Notes: generated from the sequence alone by a model not told the origin. A DNA stretch of 64,000 nucleotides from Nocardioides palaemonis (GCF_018275325.1 NZ_JAGVQR010000001.1:1178001-1242000), one strand, 5' to 3'. Numbered from the stretch's first letter, positions 32,678 to 44,119 are shown. Translations and numbers: made by a program.

Positions 32678-32740
32678 GGTAGTCCAGTGGCGAACCGTCG
32701 TCGGGACGACCGCACATCGACGTTTCGCCACTGGACTACC
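32678..32740. repeat. Long perfect palindrome between convergent genes
   Basis: GGTAGTCCAGTGGCGAA (32678-32694) is the exact reverse complement of 32724-32740. After one mismatch, CGTCG (32696-32700) pairs with CGACG (32718-32722), leaving a 17-base loop. It lies 54 bases after proB and before the convergent MazG-like gene, so it can act as a bidirectional terminator. Its length and loose placement also fit a dispersed REP-like element. Confidence 0.85.
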
Positions 32741-32794
32741 CCGGGTTCGGTCGGTCGGCCGGTCTGCCGGGGGGTCGTCTCGCCCGTTCCCGGG

Positions 32795-33115
32795 TCAGTC
32801 CTCCGCGGCGAGGGCGGCGTCCAGCTCGTCCATGGTCGAGGTGAAGGCCGCGGCGAGGTCGACGTCGTAGGCGTCGGCCAGGGTCATCACGCACCACAGG
32901 CAGTCGGCGAGCTCGTGGGCCAGCGCCTCGTCGAGATCCTCCCGCGGCCGCACGCCGGCCTTGCCCTGCACCAGCTTGGCCAGGTCGCCGACGTCGCCGA
33001 GGAACCCGAGCATCACCTCCTCGGTGGTCCACGACCGGCCGTAGGCGTCGGCCTCCACCTGGGCGTATCTGGCCCGGATGGCGCGTGCCCGCTCGCGCAT
33101 CTGCTCGAAGTCCAT
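32795..33115 (-). CDS. MazG-like nucleotide pyrophosphohydrolase
   Basis: A 106-residue all-alpha NTP pyrophosphohydrolase of the MazG-like group. The acidic metal-binding residues occur in GFLGDVGDLAKLVQGK (normally EExxE/D) and DEALAHELADCLWCVM (E-x-x-D). The first motif here reads VMLGFLGDVGDLAKL rather than a full E-x-x-E, so activity may be altered. ATG 33115 is the natural start. It is divergent from the nucleotidyltransferase gene. Confidence 0.75.
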   Translation of the reverse strand: MDFEQMRERARAIRARYAQVEADAYGRSWTTEEVMLGFLGDVGDLAKLVQGKAGVRPREDLDEALAHELADCLWCVMTLADAYDVDLAAAFTSTMDELDAALAAED

Positions 33116-33237
33116 GGCGGCACCCTCCCTCACAGGGCGGCGGAGGGCCACAGCTGGACGCCCGCGCCGCGTACGTCGGCGTGTCGTGGCGGGCGTGCGG
33201 CGTGTCGCGACGGGGTGCCGGGGAAAGCGGCCCCGGC

Positions 33238-33243
33238 TAGCCT
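33238..33243 (+). promoter_or_regulatory. -10 box of the nucleotidyltransferase gene (leaderless)
   Basis: TAGCCT ends six bases before GTG 33250, with no Shine-Dalgarno sequence. Confidence 0.5.
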
Positions 33244-33249
33244 GCCGGT

Positions 33250-33894
33250 GTGCACTGGACACCGAGCGAGGCAGACGAGGCGGAGCAGGCCGCCTTCGAG
33301 CGGCTGTGGGGCGAGTGGCGGGCGCTGGACCCCGCCGGGCTCGCCGCGTTCATGGCCGACTACGACCGCGAGTGGTGGGTGGTCGGCGGCTGGGCCGTCG
33401 ACGCGTTCACCGGCCGGCACCGCCCGCACGAGGACATCGACGCGGTGATCTGGCTGCGCGACCTGCCCCGGTTCCTCGAGCTGGTGGGGGACCGGCACCA
33501 CGTCTGGTCGGCCGGCAGCGGGATGATCCGGCCGGTCAACGCGCAGTGGCCCGAGCCGCACCCGGGGGCCGGTCAGGTGTGGCTGCGCGACCACGCGCAG
33601 GCGCCGTGGTTCCTCGACTGCCTGCTGTCCGAGGACCGCGACGGGCTGTGGGTGTCGCGCCGCGAGGACGACCACGTCGTGCCGCTCGAGGACGTCACGT
33701 GGGTGGCCGACGACGGCATCCGCTACATGCGGCCCGAGGTGGTGCTGCACCACAAGGCGCGGCACGCCCGCACGAAGGACACCGCCGACCTCGCGGTCGC
33801 CTGGCCGCTGCTCGGCGCGGCCGAGCAGGACTGGCTGCGCGAGGCCGTACGCCGTGAGCGCGCGGACCACCCGTGGCTGGAGCAGATGGCCTGA
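33250..33894 (+). CDS. Nucleotidyltransferase-fold protein, aminoglycoside adenylyltransferase-like
   Basis: A 214-residue soluble protein with the signature WWVVGGWAVDAFTGRHRPHEDIDAVI (in parts: VVGGWAVDAF and HEDIDAVI). The GGxAxD...ED(I/L)D pattern is that of ANT(2'')-/LinB-like minimal nucleotidyltransferases and supplies the metal-binding acids. A C-terminal helical part (HHKARHARTKDTADLAVA) resembles the same group. Known relatives inactivate aminoglycosides or lincosamides with ATP, but chromosomal copies often have unknown substrates. The gene is a single, apparently leaderless unit, and its stop is two bases from the convergent lipoprotein gene. Confidence 0.75.
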   Translation: MHWTPSEADEAEQAAFERLWGEWRALDPAGLAAFMADYDREWWVVGGWAVDAFTGRHRPHEDIDAVIWLRDLPRFLELVGDRHHVWSAGSGMIRPVNAQWPEPHPGAGQVWLRDHAQAPWFLDCLLSEDRDGLWVSRREDDHVVPLEDVTWVADDGIRYMRPEVVLHHKARHARTKDTADLAVAWPLLGAAEQDWLREAVRRERADHPWLEQMA

Positions 33895-33895
33895 C

Positions 33896-35140
33896 TCAGG
33901 CCGAGCGTGCCCAGGCGAGCGCCTCGGAGACGAGCTGCTCGGTCGACATGCCGACCTCGGCGCGGACCAGGTCCTCCACGTCACCGGGGAGCAGCGCCTC
34001 ACGCCGACGGAAGCTCCGCACCAGGTCCCAGAGCGCGTCCTCGCCCCCGGTGCTGGCGAGGTAGGCGCAGGCGAGGTGCGCGAGGTCGTAGTTGACCCGA
34101 GGGTCGCGCTGGTAGAAGTCGCGTCCGGTGGCGAGGCTGCGGGGCGTGACGCCGGCGAGGGCGCCGGCGAGGATCCGGCGCCGGGTGACCTCGTCGTACG
34201 CGGCGGCGTACGCGACGTGCTCCGCCGCGCCCTCGGTCAGCCAGGTCGGGCTGCGGTCGTCGGCGTCGCCGAGGGCGACGTGGACCAGCTCGTGACGGAA
34301 CAGGATGCCGCGCCACGCCCCGCCGGCCGTGTGGACCGGGTTGACGGCGAACCGGTAGGCCACGGACCGCCGGCTGCCCGGCCGGCGGGTCACCGGGAAG
34401 GCGACACCGCCGGTGTCGTCCACGGTCATCGCGCTCATCTCGTCGATGGCGTCGACGTCGGAGATGTCGTAGGCCACGACCCTGCCGGACCAGGGCGGGA
34501 GGAGGGGGCGGATCGCATCGCGTGCGGCCACGATGTCGGCGTGCACCCGGTCGGCGTCGGCCCGCGTCCCGTCGTCGAAGACGGCGAGCACGCCGTCGGA
34601 CTCCTCGACCGTGATCGCGGTGACGTCCCAGGGCGCCGGGACCCAGCCGGTGAAGGCGTCGCTCTGGAGGTTGCGGTCGCTGGTGAGGTGCACCTCGTCG
34701 GCGTCGCCGACGAACGTGTAGACCAGCGGCTGCGTGACAGCGCCCTCGTCGTAGCCGTCGAGGCGCATGGTGAAGTCGACCGGCAGCTGGAGGTCGCCGG
34801 CGCCCGCCACGCGGGTCATCACGTCCTCGTCCCCGAGGTCGAGCGCGAAGTCGCTCGCCGGGAGCTGGGCCACGTTGTCCCACCAGCGTGCCTGGCTGCG
34901 GGCGAAGGCGTCGGCCGCCGGGTCGATGGTGGCGAGGAAGGCCTCGCGGTCGCCGTCGACCAAAGCCTGCTCGCGGGCCTCGACGAGGGCCAGCGCGGCG
35001 TCGCGCAACGACTCGTTCATGCCCGCGGGCGCGGTGCGCTCGGGGAGGACGGCCTCGCCGTCGCGGCCGCCCCCGTCGTCCTGGCACCCGGCGAGCGGCA
35101 GCAGCAGGAGGGAGGCGAGCCAGGCCCGGGACGCACGCAT
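33896..35140 (-). CDS. Lipoprotein with HEXXH metallopeptidase-like (gluzincin) domain
   Basis: A 414-residue exported lipoprotein. The signal peptide ends in a lipobox LAGC (Cys19), so it should be anchored on the outer face of the membrane. Residues ~40-190 resemble an NTF2-like region with repeated Asp/Glu. The catalytic motif HELVH is at 283-287 and a Glu (E303 in WLTEGAAEHVAY) lies 16 residues after the second His, as in the peptidase MA-like gluzincin group. Substrate unknown. ATG 35140 is supported by TAGGCT (35153-35148), seven bases upstream, and by starting directly at the signal peptide. Confidence 0.82.
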   Translation of the reverse strand: MRASRAWLASLLLLPLAGCQDDGGGRDGEAVLPERTAPAGMNESLRDAALALVEAREQALVDGDREAFLATIDPAADAFARSQARWWDNVAQLPASDFALDLGDEDVMTRVAGAGDLQLPVDFTMRLDGYDEGAVTQPLVYTFVGDADEVHLTSDRNLQSDAFTGWVPAPWDVTAITVEESDGVLAVFDDGTRADADRVHADIVAARDAIRPLLPPWSGRVVAYDISDVDAIDEMSAMTVDDTGGVAFPVTRRPGSRRSVAYRFAVNPVHTAGGAWRGILFRHELVHVALGDADDRSPTWLTEGAAEHVAYAAAYDEVTRRRILAGALAGVTPRSLATGRDFYQRDPRVNYDLAHLACAYLASTGGEDALWDLVRSFRRREALLPGDVEDLVRAEVGMSTEQLVSEALAWARSA

Positions 35141-35147
35141 GGGCCGG

Positions 35148-35153
35148 AGCCTA
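35148..35153 (-). promoter_or_regulatory. -10 box of the HEXXH lipoprotein gene (leaderless)
   Basis: TAGGCT on the minus strand, seven bases before ATG 35140. It fixes the start against a ten-residue longer reading. Confidence 0.45.
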
Positions 35154-35199
35154 GGTGCACGACGGGGCACGCGGGGCAGGATCGCCGATGCCGTCCGCG

Positions 35200-35205
35200 T
35201 AGGCT
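35200..35205 (+). promoter_or_regulatory. -10 box of the cysteine desulfurase operon
   Basis: TAGGCT ends nine bases before ATG 35215; the leader would be at most a few bases. Confidence 0.4.
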
Positions 35206-35214
35206 TGGCAGGTC

Positions 35215-36396
35215 ATGAGCGAGCGCATCGTCTACCTCGACCACGCCGCGACCACGCCGATGCTGCCGGTCGCGGTCGAGGCCATGACGCGCCACCTCTC
35301 CGGTGTCGGCAACGCCAGCTCGCTGCACGCCTCGGGCCGCGGCGCCCGTCGGGTGGTCGAGGAGTCGCGCGAGGCGATCGCGGGCGTGGTCGGGGCGCGG
35401 CCGGGCGACATCGTCTTCACCTCCGGCGGCACCGAGTCCGACAACCTCGCGCTCAAGGGGATCTTCTGGGCGCGCCGCGCCGAGGACCCCCGCCGCACCC
35501 GCATCCTGTCCACCTCCGTCGAGCACCACGCGGTGCTCGACCCGCTGCACTGGCTGGCCGACAACGACGACGCCGAGGTCGAGCTGCTGCCGGTCTCGAG
35601 CGAGGGCGTGCTCGACGTCGACGCGCTGCGGGCCTCGATCGAGCACGACCCGGAGTCGGTCGCGCTCGTCTCGGTGATGTGGGCCAACAACGAGGTCGGC
35701 TCGCTCCAGCCGCTCGACGAGGTGGTCGCCCTCGCCGCCGAGCACCGCATCCCGGTCCACACCGACGCGGTGCAGGCACTCGGCCAGGTGCCGGTCGACT
35801 TCGGCGCCTCGGGCGTCGACGCGCTGACCTTCACCGGCCACAAGGTCGGCGGCCCCTACGGCGTCGGCGCGCTCGTCGTGCGCCGCGACCTGCCGGTGAG
35901 CGCGCTGGTGCACGGCGGCGGCCAGGAGCGCGACATCCGCAGCGGCACCCTCGACGTGCCCGCCATCGCCGGCCTGGCGGCCGCGGTGGAGGCGTCGGTC
36001 AAGGGCCAGCACGACCACGCCGTGCGGGTCGCCGCGCTGCGCGACGACCTGGTGAGGCGGGTGCTGGACGTCGTGCCCGACGCCCACCTGCACGGTGCTC
36101 CGGTCGGCCCGCTGCGTCTGCCCGGCAACGCCCACATCGGCTTCCCGGGCTGCGAGGGCGACTCGCTGCTGATGCTGCTCGACGCCCGGGGCATCGAGTG
36201 CTCCACCGGGTCGGCGTGCTCGGCCGGCGTCCCGCAGCCCTCCCACGTGCTGCTCGCGATGGGGTGCGACCCCGACCAGGCGCGCCACTCGCTGCGCTTC
36301 TCGCTCGGCCACACCACCACCCCCGCCGACGTCGACGCCCTCGTCGAGGCCATCGGGCCCGTCGTCGAGCGCGCCCGCGCCGCGCGGGCCCGCTGA
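35215..36396 (+). CDS. Cysteine desulfurase (NifS/IscS-like)
   Basis: A 393-residue PLP enzyme that takes sulfur from cysteine as a persulfide. The PLP Lys is K210 in TFTGHKVGGPYGVGAL, and the persulfide Cys is C335 in CSTGSACSAGVPQPSHV. The N-terminal YLDHAATTPMLPVAVEAM is typical. Since mnmA starts 15 bases downstream, it most likely supplies sulfur for the 2-thiouridine of tRNA; a role in Fe-S assembly is also possible. The gene pair followed by a MetE-like gene is a common actinobacterial order. Confidence 0.94.
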   Translation: MSERIVYLDHAATTPMLPVAVEAMTRHLSGVGNASSLHASGRGARRVVEESREAIAGVVGARPGDIVFTSGGTESDNLALKGIFWARRAEDPRRTRILSTSVEHHAVLDPLHWLADNDDAEVELLPVSSEGVLDVDALRASIEHDPESVALVSVMWANNEVGSLQPLDEVVALAAEHRIPVHTDAVQALGQVPVDFGASGVDALTFTGHKVGGPYGVGALVVRRDLPVSALVHGGGQERDIRSGTLDVPAIAGLAAAVEASVKGQHDHAVRVAALRDDLVRRVLDVVPDAHLHGAPVGPLRLPGNAHIGFPGCEGDSLLMLLDARGIECSTGSACSAGVPQPSHVLLAMGCDPDQARHSLRFSLGHTTTPADVDALVEAIGPVVERARAARAR

Positions 36397-36411
36397 GGGG
36401 ACGTCGCACCG

Positions 36412-37512
36412 ATGAGGGTGGTCGCCGCCATGTCCGGCGGGGTGGACTCGGCCGTCGCCGCCGCGCGCGCCGTCGAGGCCGGGCACGACGTGACCGGCGT
36501 GCACCTCGCGCTCAGCCGCAACCCGGCGTCGTACCGCACGGGCGCCCGCGGCTGCTGCACCATCGAGGACAGCAACGACGCCCGTCGGGCCGCCGACGTC
36601 ATCGGCATCCCGTTCTACGTCTGGGACCTGTCCGACCGCTTCCACGAGGACGTCGTGGAGGACTTCATGGACGAGTACGCCGCCGGCCGCACGCCCAACC
36701 CGTGCCTGCGCTGCAACGAGAAGATCAAGTTCGCCGCGGTGCTCGACCGGGCGCTGGCGCTGGGCTTCGACGCCGTGGCGACCGGTCACTACGCGCAGCT
36801 GCGGACCGGGGCCGACGGGCTGATCGAGATGCACCGCGCCGTCGACCACGGCAAGGACCAGTCCTACGTCCTCGGCGTCCTCGACCAGTCGCAGCTGCGG
36901 CACTCGCTGTTCCCGCTCGGTGACACCGACAAGCCGACCGTACGGCGCGAGGCCGAGGCCCGGGGGCTGCTGGTCGCTGACAAGCCCGACTCCCACGACA
37001 TCTGCTTCGTCGCCGACGGCGACAACGCCGGCTGGCTGCGCGAGAAGCTCGGCGACCGGGCGCCCAACCACGGCGGCGACATCGTCGACGCGACGACGGG
37101 GGAGACCGTCGGCTCCCACCCCGGCACCTACGGCTTCACCATCGGCCAGCGCCGCGGGCTGCGGCTCGGCGTCCCGGCCGCGGACGGCAAGCCCCGCTTC
37201 GTGCTCGACATCGAGCCGGTCAGCGGCACCGTCACCGTCGGTCCGCGCGAGCGGCTCGCGGTCGACCAGGTCGTCGGGATCCGCCCGCGCTGGTGCGGCA
37301 CCGTCCCCGAGCGGGTCGAGGGCACCGTCCAGCTCCGCGCCCACGGCGCCGAGCACCGCGCCGTCGTCACCGTCGACGGCGACCGCGTCGAGATCGAGCT
37401 GCTCGACCCGGCCGAGGGCATCGCACCCGGCCAGGCGGCGGTCGTCTACGACGGCACCCGCGTGGTCGGGTCGGCCACCATCGCCTCGACCCGGGCGGTG
37501 GGCGCCGCGTGA
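36412..37512 (+). CDS. mnmA: tRNA-specific 2-thiouridylase MnmA
   Basis: A 366-residue enzyme that thiolates U34 of certain tRNAs using ATP and persulfide sulfur. The PP-loop is [18 protein letters not shown], the first catalytic Cys is in [14 protein letters not shown], and the second in [16 protein letters not shown]-terminal beta-barrel follows (~290-366). ATG 36412 directly follows the desulfurase gene. The stop overlaps the next GTG (GTGA). Confidence 0.97.
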   Translation: MRVVAAMSGGVDSAVAAARAVEAGHDVTGVHLALSRNPASYRTGARGCCTIEDSNDARRAADVIGIPFYVWDLSDRFHEDVVEDFMDEYAAGRTPNPCLRCNEKIKFAAVLDRALALGFDAVATGHYAQLRTGADGLIEMHRAVDHGKDQSYVLGVLDQSQLRHSLFPLGDTDKPTVRREAEARGLLVADKPDSHDICFVADGDNAGWLREKLGDRAPNHGGDIVDATTGETVGSHPGTYGFTIGQRRGLRLGVPAADGKPRFVLDIEPVSGTVTVGPRERLAVDQVVGIRPRWCGTVPERVEGTVQLRAHGAEHRAVVTVDGDRVEIELLDPAEGIAPGQAAVVYDGTRVVGSATIASTRAVGAA

Positions 37513-38507
37513 GCCTGGCGACCGGGGTCGGGTCGATGCCCGGCACGACGGACGCCGACCACGCCGAGGCCGTACGCCTCGTGCTGGGCGAGCTGCCGGA
37601 CCTGCCGTTCGTGCCCGAGGTCCCGGGGCGCGGCGTGGCCGCCGGCATGACCGGCCGGGCGCTCGCGGTCGTCGACGGGCTCGGCGCCGACCTGCAGCCC
37701 GCCGGATGGCGGCTCACCGACACCAGCGGGGTCGACCACCGCAGGGCCCGCTCCCTGCTCGCCCAGGACCTCGACACCGTCGAGGAGCTCGCCCAGGGCT
37801 ACGCGGGCGCGTTCAAGACCCAGGTCGCCGGCCCGTGGACCCTCGCCGCGACGGTCGAGAAGCCGCGGGGCGACAAGGTGCTGAGCGACCACGGGGCCCG
37901 CCGCGAGCTCGCCCAGGCGCTGGCCGAGGGGCTGCGCACCCACGTCGCCGACCTGCGGCGCCGGCTCCCGGACGTCGACCGCCTCGTGGTCCAGGTCGAC
38001 GAGCCGGCGCTCGCCGCAGTGGTGGGCGGCCAGGTCCCCACGGCGAGCGGCTACGGACGCCACCGCAGCGTCGACCTGCCGGAGGCGTCGGCCCACCTCG
38101 AGTGGGTGGTGTCGGCCGTGACCGACGCGGGTGCCGAGGCCTGGGTGCACTCGTGCGCGCCGCAGACGCCGTGGTCGCTGGTCGTCGGGACCGGCGTGTC
38201 CGGGCTGTCGGCCGACCTGGCGATGCTCGGGCCCGCCGACCTCGACACCTTCGCCGAGGCGCTCGAGCAGGGCCGCACGGCGGCGCTCGGCGTCGTGCCG
38301 TCGACCGACCCGGCCGCCGTGGTCTCCGACGCCCGCGTGGTCGAGCGGGTGCAGCGCTGGCTCGACATGCTCGGCCTCGACCCCGAGGAGGTCGGTGACC
38401 GGCTCGTGGTCACCCCGACCTGCGGGCTGGCGGGCGCGTCGGGCGGATGGGCCCGCGAGGCGCTGCAGGTCCTGCGGCGCGGCGCTGACGGCCTGTCTGG
38501 TCGCTGA
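37509..38507 (+). CDS. Short MetE-like methionine synthase (C-terminal domain only)
   Basis: A 332-residue protein resembling only the C-terminal catalytic half of cobalamin-independent methionine synthase. Matching pieces are [34 protein letters not shown] and [13 protein letters not shown] (MetE QxDEPA). Of the MetE zinc ligands, His-x-Cys (AWVHSCAP) and the distal Cys ([12 protein letters not shown]) are visible; I do not see the usual Glu between them. Such core-MetE proteins lack the folate-binding N-terminal half, and the methyl donor is uncertain. GTG 37509 overlaps the mnmA stop by four bases. Confidence 0.82.
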   Translation: MSLATGVGSMPGTTDADHAEAVRLVLGELPDLPFVPEVPGRGVAAGMTGRALAVVDGLGADLQPAGWRLTDTSGVDHRRARSLLAQDLDTVEELAQGYAGAFKTQVAGPWTLAATVEKPRGDKVLSDHGARRELAQALAEGLRTHVADLRRRLPDVDRLVVQVDEPALAAVVGGQVPTASGYGRHRSVDLPEASAHLEWVVSAVTDAGAEAWVHSCAPQTPWSLVVGTGVSGLSADLAMLGPADLDTFAEALEQGRTAALGVVPSTDPAAVVSDARVVERVQRWLDMLGLDPEEVGDRLVVTPTCGLAGASGGWAREALQVLRRGADGLSGR

Positions 38508-38510
38508 GCC

Positions 38511-39149
38511 TCAGCGGTCGCCGGACGGGACCGCGGCGCCGAGCACGTCGAGGGTGAGCCCGACCGCCACGTCGTGCCAGCGCTGCGAGCCGGACAGCAT
38601 GTAGTGGCCGAGGGCTCCCATGTCGCGCAGCTCGACGCTGTCGGCGACGGCGCGGGCGCGCTCGACGTAGCGCGTGGTCTCCCTGAACGACGTGATCCGG
38701 TCACGCCGTCCGTGTGCCGCGCGCAGCGTCCGCCCGGCCAGGGTCGCGACGGGGTCCTCGGCCGACCACCACGGCGCCAGGCCGACGACGCCGACCACCG
38801 ACGGGTCGTCGGCCACGTGGACCGCCACCCGGGCGCCCATCGAGTGGCCGAGCAGGACGACCGGGACGTCGCCGTGGGCGGCGCGCAGCTCGTCGAGCGC
38901 CTGTCGGGCGTCCGCCACCCGGTCGGCGCCGCCGTTCCAGCCGCGCTGGTCGTAGCGGACCAGCCAGACGCCCGCACCCGCGTCGGCGGCACGTGGCGCC
39001 ACCGACCGCGCCAGCCAGGCGGCCCGGCGCCACGACGCGCTGCGTCCGTCGACGGACTGGCGCGAGCGGGGCTTGCCGCCGTGCAGGACGAGCACCATCG
39101 CGGTCGGGTGCGCGGGGACGTCGTAGGTGGTCACGTGGAGGTCGGGCAC
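38511..39149 (-). CDS. Alpha/beta hydrolase
   Basis: A 212-residue alpha/beta-hydrolase. The nucleophile elbow is LLGHSMGARVAVHVA (GxSxG), the oxyanion segment MVLVLHGG is near residue 22, and the catalytic His is probably in MGALGHYMLSG. A cap domain is short or absent. GTG 39149 is chosen because of GAAGGA eleven bases upstream; the longer reading adds non-family sequence. Substrate unknown; an esterase or lipase role is possible. Confidence 0.82.
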   Translation of the reverse strand: MPDLHVTTYDVPAHPTAMVLVLHGGKPRSRQSVDGRSASWRRAAWLARSVAPRAADAGAGVWLVRYDQRGWNGGADRVADARQALDELRAAHGDVPVVLLGHSMGARVAVHVADDPSVVGVVGLAPWWSAEDPVATLAGRTLRAAHGRRDRITSFRETTRYVERARAVADSVELRDMGALGHYMLSGSQRWHDVAVGLTLDVLGAAVPSGDR

Positions 39150-39216
39150 GTCGGTCCTTCGGAGCCGGGGTGGTCGTGGATGGGCTGGGCTGGCCGCGGA
39201 TGTGCCGGGGGATGGC

Positions 39217-39256
39217 GCGAGGGAGGACCCCCGGGTCACCGGAGATCCTCCCTCGC
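39217..39256 (-). terminator. Hairpin after the DHA2 efflux gene
   Basis: GCGAGGGAGGA (39217-39227) and TCCTCCCTCGC (39246-39256) form a perfect 11-bp stem, 20 bases after the stop of the efflux gene (39276, minus strand). Confidence 0.75.
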
Positions 39257-39275
39257 CGCTGGTCGTGGGTCGGTG

Positions 39276-40883
39276 TCAGTGGACGCCGACACCCTCGGGG
39301 GCGTCCTCGGTGGCGAGCTCCTCGTGCTTGACGTCGAGGAACAGCCAGGTGATGGCCGACGCGACGAGCATCATCGCGAAGCCGACGAGGAATGCGTGGG
39401 TCGCGCCCTCGGAGAAGCCCGACAGGTAGGCGAACTGCCCGACCTGCTCCTGGGTCAGCGCCCCCTGGGCCGCTGCGCCGATCTGCGGAGCGATCTCCTC
39501 GGTGCGGGCGTTGGTGAAGTGGAGCGCGACCGTGCTGAGGGTGGCGAGGCCGAGGGCGCCGCCGACCTGCTGCATGGTGTTGAGCACGCCCGAGCCGATG
39601 CCGGAGTCCTGGGCCCGCAGGCGGTGGACCGCCACGAGGGTCAGCGGCACGAAGTTGAGTCCCATGCCGAAGGCCATCAGCACGATGAAGGGCAGGACGT
39701 GCGTCCAGTAGTTGACGCCGTCGCCGAGGTGGCCGGTGGTCGTGATCGTCTCGATGATGCCCGACGCGCTCTGCGGCACGTCGAGGCGGCTGAACCCGAA
39801 GAGCGCGGCTGCGGAGAGCAGCGTGCCGACACCGGACAGGAAGCGCGGGTCGACCGTGCTGACCAGCTTGGAGGCAGCGGTGGCGGAGATGATCATCGCG
39901 ATCGAGAACGGCAGGAACGCGAAGCCCGTGTGCAGCGGGGAGTAGCCGACGACCAGCTGGATGAACAGCGACAGGAAGAAGAACATCGCGAACATCGCGG
40001 CCGGGACGATCATCATCACCGCGAACGCGGTGGCGCGGTTCTTGCTGGCGAAGATCCGGAACGGCAGCAGCGGGTGGGCGACGCGCGACTCGATCAGCAC
40101 GAACACGCCGAGCAGGGCCACGCCCGCGACGAGGCTGACGATCGTGCTGGTGGCGTCCCAGCCGTAGTCCTCCTGGCCGGCGCGGCTCAGGCCGAACACG
40201 ATGGCGAGCAGGCCGGCGGTGCCGGTGATGGCGCCCGGGACGTCGAGCTCACCGGCGTGGCGCTCGGACTCGTCGAAGAAGCGGGGCGCGAACAGCGCGG
40301 CACCGAGCCCGATCGGGACGACGATCAGGAAGGTGTAGCGCCACCCCTCGATGCCGAGGGGGGAGTCGAGGCCGGTGAGCCAGCCACCGAGGATCAGGCC
40401 CACGGCGGCGCCGACGCCGGCCATCGCGGCGTAGACCGCGAACGCGCGGTTGCGCTCCTTGCCGGCCGGGAAGGTGGTGGCGATCAGGGCGAGGGCGGCG
40501 GGGGAGGCCATCGCCGCGCCGAGGCCCTGGAAGGCCCGGGCACCGAGCAGCATGGCCTCGTTCTGGGCGGCGCCGCCGACGAGGGAGGCGACGGCGAAGA
40601 GCAGCACGCCGGCCATGAAGATCCGGCGCCGTCCCATCAGGTCGGCGAGGCGGCCGCCGAGGAGCAGGAAGCCGCCGAAGGTCAGGGCGTAGCCGGTGAC
40701 GATCCACTGCAGGTTGGCCTGGTCGATCGACAGGTCGCGGCCGATGAACGGCAGCGCGATGTTGGCGATGGTGGAGTCGAGCACCACCATCAGCTGGGCG
40801 AGCGAGATGAGCACGAGCGCCCAGCGCAGGCGCTTGTGCTGCTCGGGGGTCACCTCGTCGGTGGCCGGAGCGAGGTCGGTCAT
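39276..40883 (-). CDS. DHA2 family MFS efflux transporter (EmrB/QacA-like, 14 TM)
   Basis: A 535-residue drug:proton antiporter of the cytoplasmic membrane. The TM1 motif LAQLMVVLDSTIANIALPFI (motif D1 with the conserved Asp), motif A GGRLADLMGRRRIFM and motif C GAAVGLILGGWLTG are clear; about fourteen hydrophobic segments are present. GAAGGA precedes ATG 40883. The TetR gene lies 55 bases upstream in the same direction and carries an operator before its start, so the exporter is likely repressed until a ligand binds the TetR protein. Confidence 0.93.
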   Translation of the reverse strand: MTDLAPATDEVTPEQHKRLRWALVLISLAQLMVVLDSTIANIALPFIGRDLSIDQANLQWIVTGYALTFGGFLLLGGRLADLMGRRRIFMAGVLLFAVASLVGGAAQNEAMLLGARAFQGLGAAMASPAALALIATTFPAGKERNRAFAVYAAMAGVGAAVGLILGGWLTGLDSPLGIEGWRYTFLIVVPIGLGAALFAPRFFDESERHAGELDVPGAITGTAGLLAIVFGLSRAGQEDYGWDATSTIVSLVAGVALLGVFVLIESRVAHPLLPFRIFASKNRATAFAVMMIVPAAMFAMFFFLSLFIQLVVGYSPLHTGFAFLPFSIAMIISATAASKLVSTVDPRFLSGVGTLLSAAALFGFSRLDVPQSASGIIETITTTGHLGDGVNYWTHVLPFIVLMAFGMGLNFVPLTLVAVHRLRAQDSGIGSGVLNTMQQVGGALGLATLSTVALHFTNARTEEIAPQIGAAAQGALTQEQVGQFAYLSGFSEGATHAFLVGFAMMLVASAITWLFLDVKHEELATEDAPEGVGVH

Positions 40884-40938
40884 GTGCGGGTCCTTCGTGA
40901 CGTGGGTCTGGGTCGAGTGGAGCAGAGGGGTCTGACAG

Positions 40939-41562
40939 TCAGGCCCTGGAGGGGCGCGGCCGGGCCGGGCCGGCCGGTCCGTGGAGCGCAGCGGGCAGGA
41001 TCACCTCGTCGAGCACGCGCCCGACCAGGTCGGTGGTGACCTGCTCGCCGAGGAGGAACGCGCGATGCAGCACGATCCCGGCGAGCGAGGGGGCGAGCAC
41101 GTCGAGGTCGACGTCGGGGTGCACCTCGCCGCGGGCCCGGGCACGCTCGTAGAGCACCCGGGAAGCCGCGACCTTGGGCCCGATGAACTCGCGGCGGTAG
41201 ACCTCGGCGAACTCGGGGTCGCGGCCCATCGCGGTCACGACGGCGGCGAGCACCGACTGCGCGAGCGGGTCGTCGATCCCGCCGGCGCCGCAGTAGGCCG
41301 CCAGCAGGTCGCCGCGCAGGGTGCCGGTGTCAGGGGTGGTGGCCTCGCCCTTGCGGGCCGTGATCGCCGCGACCACGAGCTCGGGCTTGCCGCGCCAGCG
41401 GCGGTAGAGCGTGGCCTTGGACGCCTTCGCGCGGGTGGCGACGGCGTCCATGGTGAGCAGGTCGTAGCCCACGTCCGCGAGCACGTCGAGCGTCGCGTCG
41501 AGGATCTCCATCTCGCGCTCGCCCACCACGCGGGGGCGGGTGCCGGTCTCGGTCGGGGTCAT
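40939..41562 (-). CDS. TetR/AcrR family transcriptional regulator
   Basis: A 207-residue repressor. The N-terminal helix-turn-helix is EILDATLDVLADVGYDLL ... VATRAKASKATLYRRWRGK, the classic TetR pattern, at residues ~17-63. The C-terminal ligand-binding domain is helical (TetR_C-like; GAGGIDDPLAQSVLAAVVTAM). It starts at ATG 41562, 19 bases from a perfect 21-bp operator palindrome, so it probably controls itself and the efflux gene downstream. Confidence 0.93.
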   Translation of the reverse strand: MTPTETGTRPRVVGEREMEILDATLDVLADVGYDLLTMDAVATRAKASKATLYRRWRGKPELVVAAITARKGEATTPDTGTLRGDLLAAYCGAGGIDDPLAQSVLAAVVTAMGRDPEFAEVYRREFIGPKVAASRVLYERARARGEVHPDVDLDVLAPSLAGIVLHRAFLLGEQVTTDLVGRVLDEVILPAALHGPAGPARPRPSRA

Positions 41563-41581
41563 GCGGCCTCTCACAGATGAT

Positions 41582-43899
<2,318 letters not shown>

Positions 43900-44119
43900 C
43901 GCGCCACGTCGACGTGCGAGGCGGTCAGCTGTCGTAGCTGCGACCCCCGAGGACGAGGTGGTTCGCGGAGCGGTCGCTGCGGTCTGGCGCCCCGGTGTGT
44001 ACGCCTGCGCGGAACGGGTAGGGGAGGAGGAGGGACGGGCCTTCGACAACCAACCGGCCGCGGGCGTGGTCCCACTCCTGAGGTGCCGTCTCGGGCACTC
44101 ACCAGCGAAAGGTCGTCCG

